In this document: positions 57,240-64,000 of the stretch, in pieces
Layout: each line of letters opens with the position of its first letter
Numbering within the stretch: the first letter of the stretch is position 1
Assembly: GCA_013400975.1 (NCBI GenBank)
Contig: WBMZ01000385.1
Coordinates: 1 to 64,000, forward strand
Reading direction: 5' to 3'
Length of the DNA stretch: 64,000 nucleotides
DNA from: Atrichornis clamosus
Lineage: Eukaryota; Chordata; Aves; Passeriformes; Menuridae
Translations under genes and position numbers: made by a program
Notes under the pieces: generated by a model
The model's input: only the letters and a program-made list of their open reading frames with translations
The model's database searches: none
What the model was told of the DNA's origin: nothing

Positions 57240-60200
57240 AAGCCTAATTCCCACTAGTTAATGACCTCAATTAGTGTCAGTGGTGCTTTGCACTGGTGTG
57301 TGCTGGAAGCAGCTTTGTTGTTAACAGGGTTGGACCTTCCAAGGGAACACCAGAGATGGACATTCCTCCTCTTCCACACACTTACTGCATTTCCAGGTGT
57401 GAGTCCCACACAGAAAATGGGAAGCCTTCCACAAATAGAAGGATCTTCCCATTCCTCTGGTTAAAAATCAAGTTATTGTGTTGGAGAATTGCTGTTTCAC
57501 TAGGGCAGAAATAAAAAGAGAAAAGGGAAACAACTAGATAAACTTTAAAAGTAATACTAATTAGTTAAATAAGGACTCCTGGTGAGCATATCCACTGCCT
57601 CACCACTCTCAGACACATTTCAAACATTATGACTATTTTTAAAGCCAGTCAGAAATCAAGTGCAAGATATTAGAGGAGCTTGGTCATATGATGGATCTTA
57701 CAAGTGGAGACTCCCATGTAATTCAGGAAAGACTTTCCCAGTCTATGGCTACAACAGAACTACCTACAGTCTCAGACATACTATTTTTAGCTAAAACTTG
57801 TCCCATCTTGCTCTCTTTAATAAGGTAATTCTGATTTTGAATATGTTTTCTTCTCCCCATTGCTGAATTCTTATCTATTAACAACAGAGCTATGGAAAAG
57901 AAGTGAAAAATACTGTCTCCTCCTCAAATTTTGTGGCTTTTTCTCTGCTTTGTACCATTACGGCATCACTAAATGTTTTGAGCAACTGCATTATTTGAAC
58001 TCCCGTCACAAAGCATTTTGGATTAGGAAGGCAAAGGAGTGATTTATTTCAGCACCATTTGGAAGCATGAGGTGTGCCAAGAGACTATGACATGCCAAAA
58101 AGTTGCAAACATTCAGCACAAAAACAAAATCCACGATGCTGCTGCTGAAAGTCAAGTTAAATATAGAAACCAGGTTTGCTGGGAAAGAAAGCACCCAGCC
58201 AGAAAAATGCATGCAATATTTGGCTGGTCCATGTAGAGACACAGGTGCTATGAGGAGAAATGTTCAACAGATCAAAATAAAAACCAGTTCTTAGAGGTTA
58301 ATGAGGTTTCATAGATTGAAACTCCCATCAGGTTTTAATAATTGCATTTTTGTTCAATATTGTGTCAGTGTCACTGAGTTACTGTTAATGGAAAACGTTG
58401 TGAATGTCATGGATAATTTGTAGGGTCTGAATCTTGGGTCAGTATCAGTTCCCAGCCACTCTGTTATCACCAGCTCTGGAGGTCAAACCTCTCATTTTTT
58501 ATCTTTTGGTTGAAGTTTTAGCAAATTAATTATCTCCTTTAATCCTGCAAAAATCAACAACACAAAAAATCCCTTCCTTTACCCGTGTCTGATGGCTCAC
58601 TCAGATTGTAAATCAATGCTCATGAGATCTCAGCTTTACCCTTTCAGGCTTTAACCCTCCTGTATTTATAAAGCACACTCTTCTCAAGGAGATTCCTTGA
58701 TTTCTGGAGTTTAAGTTTCCCTCTCCAATGTTTTCAGCTGCTGCTGCTTTTATAGTGAGTATAATGGATGCTAAATTTACCATGAGCCCAACATTTCCAG
58801 TTGGAGCTGCCTGGGAATAACTGGCCCTCCAAAATTCGAAATGCTCATGACTCTTGCACCTAGCAGACCTCTGGCAGCTCATGTTGGCTGCCCATTTTTC
58901 TTGGGAGCATTCATGGGGAAAGGAATTTTATGTTCGCTACAGCCCCTGATGGTGAAAAATAAAACACAACCCCCACGAGAGGTCAAGAGGGCAGCAAAAA
59001 AAGTCCTGACACCATCATCCTTTGGAAAGATCCCCGTGTGAGTTGTAAATACAGGCTCTGTTTCTCTGCATCTCCCAAGCTCACGATTCACAGACTGCTC
59101 GGAAATTGGGTAAGTGTATTTTTTTTTTTAGATTTTTTTTTTCTCTTACCCAAACTTGAGTAACCGCTTTTAAATGTATGGTTGGAAAATCTGGCTTGCA
59201 CAGCAGACCTCACAGTCATTCTCCCAGTGAAATTCAATCCTCTTGGTTTATTTCATTTTACCTAAGACACCACTGAAGGAAAAATGGGTTTGGAGTAGAT
59301 AAATCTCTTTCCATCCATGTCTATAGTTTTTTTTACAGAAAATCTTGAGGTTTTATTTTTTTCCCCCACTTCAGCTGTAATTCAGAGGCTCTTTTCTATT
59401 CCCTGTTTCCCAGTGAACACAAGGAAAAAGCCCCTTGTGAGGAGCAGGTCTCTGGACGTGCGATTTCCTACAGCTCTGACTGGGTGTCTTTGCTCGCTGT
59501 ATTTGATAAGTGATCCAGACAGCCAGGAATGATTTCCTGCAAGTCTCCATTTGCCCTGGTGCTAGGATTACAATCTGGGAGGTTTTTCAACACGCATTCT
59601 CAGCCCCCATTTTTAATCAGTCTTTCACCCGGATAGGCCAAGAAAAAGTTGTAAAGTCAGAAGAAACGCTGGCATCGGTTCTGTGACTCAGAACAGAGCA
59701 GAGGTTGTCTCCCTTCCATTTTCTGCAAACTCCCATTTTTTTTTTGTTGACCACACACAAATGGTTCTAATCAGCTTCCAAAAGGCTCTCGTTGGCATTT
59801 TAAGATGTTTGCTCTTTGCATTCTTCTCTACATCCCCCTTTCCCTTCCCATCTGAAAGCAAAGAGGATGTTGAAAAAATGGGCAATTTTTTCTTTTCTTT
59901 CGTTCTTTTTTTTTCCTTTTCCCTGAGCAATTTCGGTTTTCCATTAGCTGAACACTTCTATTGAAGGGTGTTGTGCAACGAAAGTGCAACGGATATGGAA
60001 ACCTCTTTATTTTGCTTGGAATGTCAACTCGGACATTTGTTTTAGTTGGACCATGCGAGGCACGGCCATGGCAAGAACAAGGCAGGAATTTGCTTCTCTA
60101 ATGACCCTTCCTCTGCTCACGGGGCTCAGGCTGTCAGACTGATTCATGGCCCCCCATCACAGGTGAATTCAGGTGCTGGTCCACCCAGGGCCAGCTGGGA

Positions 60201-61690
60201 GCTGACAATGCCCCTGTCAATCAGTCACCCAAGAGGGATAATTGGTGATGCCTTCCAATGGAGCATCCTTCAATCACAACACGGAGGAAGCAGTTAAAGG
60301 CCTTTCTCCCCTCTGACAGCACTGAGAAAAGCTCAAAGCTCCTCAGGAAACAGAAAAAGAAAGGTGGCTGTTGGCATGAGGGCTGCTGTGATTTCCCTCA
60401 GAGCTTGCTGAGGAATAGAGAGCAAGAGAAAGAAGAGGATGTAGTGCCCAGCTACTGAACCATATGTTTCTTCCTAAAGATTTTCTTCTCTGCTATAATA
60501 TTGACAGTGAAATATATTCCTTTATATAAACAAAAATACCCCCCCAAAAAATGAGCCTTTGGCATAGGCCTGTAAAATCACACATTCTGAACAGGGCCAG
60601 GCCAAGATGGAAAAATACTCAGTCTATTTTTCCTAAAATCTACCATATTCCTTCACTCTTCTTTTTATTTTTTTTTTTCCTCTTCTTTTATCCCCCTGGC
60701 ATGAATGTGTCAGCAAAATGCTCAGATGTTGCAGGGTTTTCCAAGCCCTCCAGGTGAAAGCTCAGTGGACTGACTTCTAGGCAGTGAAGTCCAGTGGATC
60801 TTGTCTTGGCTGGGGGAACATCAGATGTTAATAACAAAAGCCTCCAGAGAAAGGATTCACCATCCCTCCGAGGCCTGGGAAGGACCTCCACAAATGGTCC
60901 CCATGGATGCGACAGTCCCTGGTTGTCTGAAATAATTTTTTACCTGAAAAATCCTTGTTTCCAGCAGGGTTTTGATTAGACCTTACACATGAGCTTCTAC
61001 TCCAGCAGATAAAGCCCAGTCAATCATTTACAGAATTGATCAAATCTCCAGAGAATCCTTGAAAATATTTAGGTGTTGGTCCATGACAAGATGGCACAGA
61101 TTGATAATGACAAACTGGTAGAGAAGCTGGAGAAGCCATTGGCTCAAATCAGTGCAAATTCACAGTCTCGAGTGAGGAGAAATTTTAAAAGAAAAACAAT
61201 ACCTTTTTCCCCAAAATTTCAAAGATTTACTTGCACATTTGCAATTCAATGAGAAACTCAAACTACAACAAAAAGGAAAGAGCAAGAATGAGACCTATTT
61301 CTCCCTGGTTGTCTGGAGAGGTGGCTTTTTGAAGGAGATAACAAAATTAGTTATACATCATGCCTATAGCTGTTATTTATGCACAAGCAGATAAATATTT
61401 GGCTCCTTCAGGTTATCCAGACTGGATAATATTAAATAACACCTTCACCACCAGGAAAATAATCAGGAAAAAACAGTTTTATTGAGTAGTAGCCTCAAAA
61501 CCAACATCCAACAGGGACAGTTAATGATCAGTGCAAAGTGTTCAAAGCAAAGGAGTTGCTAAAATTAGCAGGAATTATTCCCATGCCATAAGGAGCACCT
61601 GATTTTGTGTCTTCCTTCAGGTTGGAGAAATCTGCTTTATTCTGCATTCATTTTTTTTCCTTTTCCCTCTTCCTCTGGGCCAACTACTCA
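57240..61690. other. Gene-free unique sequence
   Basis: A motif-rich part at ~59,990-60,290 includes CCCCTGTCAATCAGTCACCC (PBX/MEIS-like) and GGGATAATTGGTGATGCC. No coding signal recognised. Confidence 0.4.
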
Positions 61691-61709
61691 GCAACATCAA
61701 GTGAAGGGA

Positions 61710-62010
61710 ACCTGACAATATAATGCTCTGTTTTCATTATTTTGAACTAATTTTACATTGCTATTTTTAGCTACTGTAAATGCTACTGCCACAGGGAATA
61801 GGTAGAAGTGTTTTGCCATTTTAGCAGACTGGAGAGAAATGGAATGAACTTTTGCATACAGTGGGATGTTACCCCTGCCAACACTTAAACGAAATGGGTT
61901 TGCCTGTGTTATTATAGGACCATAATAATGTAATTACACAGTACTAGCAGAGTGTTTTACATCTCTGCAGTAGCTGACATTAATCTGTGCAGTAGCTAAA
62001 TATTATATCC
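61710..62010. promoter_or_regulatory. Candidate conserved non-coding element
   Basis: Unique AT-rich sequence with TGAACTAATTTTACATTGC, CTATTTTTAGCTAC (MEF2-like), CATAATAATGTAATTACAC (homeodomain palindrome) and a repeated CTGCAGTAGCT / GTGCAGTAGCT pair. Enhancer-like texture only. Confidence 0.3.
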
Positions 62011-64000
62011 TTTTCACAGACTAGGGAAGTGTGGAGAAGAGTACATCTCTGGGATCATAAGGAAGATTATTGCTAAAGTGCAGCTGGGAGGAGGCAAAGA
62101 GCTCTCCCTGTAGGACTAAAAGACAAACCCTAGGGGTCCTCTACTGTCTTAGGTGATTTTTAAGGTAAAATATCCTCTTGACTTTTCAATTTTAGCCTTG
62201 TTACAGATAAATCAACTTGTGTCAGGATCTTTACAGTTACTGCCCGTGCATGGTGAGTCCTCTACACTCTGCTCAGCTGGGTAATTGATAACCTACCTGA
62301 GTTTAACGCATTGATTCTTTCATCTCTGTATGAGGGGACAAGGAGAGACCACGTGGTTTACACATCCCTGAGATAATTGGTTATAGGGACGACTCAGCTG
62401 CAGCCACAGGGGTTGTGTCCCTCCTCTTCCACAGCCCCAGCAATTATAAGGTTGTCCACGACAAAGCAGAGGGGTTTATTCAGCTTTCAAGAACCAGGTT
62501 TTGGGTTTTTTTTTTTCCTCTCATTGCCAGCACCCTTTCATCCAGCACTGTACGAAGCACGTGGGTCAGCAAGACCTTGGCAGCCATGTTGAGACTCCTC
62601 AAAAGTCATGCTTACTCTTCACAAACTCACATCCCTTCTCCAGGGACACTCCCTTCACTCCCCAAACACAGCCACCTTCCTCGAAAAGCCTGCCTGCGTT
62701 AACCCTGATCAGCCTCAGAGGCTCTGGGTATATCCCCTCATCAGCATTTCCACAGCCAAATTGCATCTTCTCCTTCTTTCCTGAACATCGGTCAGCGGGA
62801 GAGTTTGCAAAGTTAGTGGAATGCCAGCAGCCTGATCTGTTGTTCCTGGTGGAACGACACAGGTGGGAATTTCTTCTGGCTCCACTCATGGGTGAAGCAG
62901 CCTCTGTGGGTCTGTAATGATTTGTCTTTTCCTCATTCCTGGAGGCCCACTCGTCTCTAGCATCCATGGAAGAGGCCATTTCTATTAATAGCTCTCAGGC
63001 CTTGCATTTCCTGCATCCAGAGTGCAAATGAAAACCCCTTCCTGCTAACCCTCCAGGGGAAAGGCAATTTCCTCTGTCTCCCCATCCCTATCTGTACATC
63101 TGGTCATCCGACCTTCTGGATGTTTCTGTCCTATGGCAGATTTACATGAAACATCTGCTGCTTCTTGTTGGGGTGGGTATTTCACAGGGAAAAGCTGCAG
63201 GCTGACTCAGGACAATGAGTGCTTCTCCCTGCCCAGATGATTATTCCCGTTCTCTGGAAGGGAAATAGCAATCAGACCTTTTGCCCTGCTTGACTTATCT
63301 TCCTGCTGCCTCTGCCCGAGCCAGGCTTCCTCTGGGGTCTGCTCCCTGAAATCCTTCATCCTGGGTAATTACAGCTTCATCCTGGTGCTGAGGGCTGCTC
63401 TGACAGCTCAAAGAATGGGAGCCGGGGATTTTGGTCTCTGCAGATGTTGGTGAGGGATCACTTGGCAAGGATAAAAGTTTGAGATGCGTCCTGTGTATGC
63501 ACAGCTCCTCACAAGCAGAGCTGCTTTCCGTGGTGGCTTTGCTCTCTGCCACAGAAATTCTCTTGGTGTAGAAGACAGGTATTGAGCCATCCCCTTCTCC
63601 ATGCAGTGTACACCAAAGCTGCAGAGTGCTGACTCCAGCATTTTCCCAGGAGCTGGGCTGTTGGATGTGTCACTCTTCAAACCAGGGGCTGTGCCACCAG
63701 CACTGCTCAAGTCAAACGCCAACACTCTGAATGCAGATGGGATTTCATCTTATTTTGATCCCAAAAGAGGTTTCAAGAGCTTGTTCAGGTGATTCAAGAG
63801 TTAACCTTCCCTCTGCTCTGTCCCCTGCCCTCATCCCAGCTTCTCTGTGCTTCCTGGCGTGGCTTCTACATCTCTGTGACCCCTTCAGTGGGAATCACAC
63901 AGCTCGGGATAAATCCTCACCACATCCCAGCCCCGAGGCCTCCCCAGGGTGCTGAACCATCCTGTTCCTGTCCTTGGCAAGAGAAGGGATGCCTGGGACC
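62010..64000. other. Gene-free unique sequence to the window end
   Basis: Minus-strand frames at 62,599-62,979 and 63,408-63,725 and plus-strand frames at 62,415-62,917 overlap one another and show no family signature. No repeat recognised. Confidence 0.4.

Noticed and set aside
1..64000. Endogenous retrovirus or LTR element
   Set aside because: I found no paired LTRs, primer-binding site or gag/pol motif on either strand.

Overview
The window looks like avian nuclear DNA. Its main evidence is about a dozen CR1 LINE copies of the typical bird kind. Several have the recognisable 3' end, with a CCTTCCAACCCAAACCATTC-like block followed by GATTCTATGATTCT. The rest is a low-coding, AT-leaning intergenic landscape with vertebrate-style introns (GT...AG, pyrimidine tracts). 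I cannot name the species or order.

Layout. (1) Positions 1-7337 hold the only gene I can model with confidence. It is a plus-strand, ten-exon 3' portion (the start codon lies upstream of the window) encoding at least 364 residues. Splice phases chain without a break from exon to exon, and two CR1 fragments sit in its introns. The protein resembles, from memory of the family, the non-catalytic N-terminal region of animal proteins named 'putative phosphoenolpyruvate synthase'. Here it ends before any ATP-grasp or PEP-utilising domain. A poly(A) signal lies at 7687. (2) Positions 7.7-14.2 kb are mostly unique non-coding DNA, with a possible decayed retrocopy on the minus strand at 9.4-9.65 kb. 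(3) Around 14.75-15.27 kb is a candidate minus-strand terminal exon with acceptor, open frame, stop and poly(A) signals. Its gene, if real, would continue to the right. (4) From 15.7 kb to 64 kb I find no convincing gene. This ~48 kb stretch contains CR1 remnants of several ages, simple repeats, a dense CpG patch at 45.84-45.96 kb, a palindromic MITE-like remnant at 37.4 kb and an old CR1 body at 50.1-51.6 kb. It also has several blocks rich in homeodomain-like and other transcription-factor-like motifs that could be conserved enhancers.

There is no operon logic, CRISPR, phage or bacterial content. The most unusual items are the domain-only PEP-synthase-like gene, its stop codon embedded in a 5' splice-site-like sequence, and the isolated minus-strand candidate terminal exon. 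No database search was possible, so family assignments rest on recognition and conservation claims are inference.
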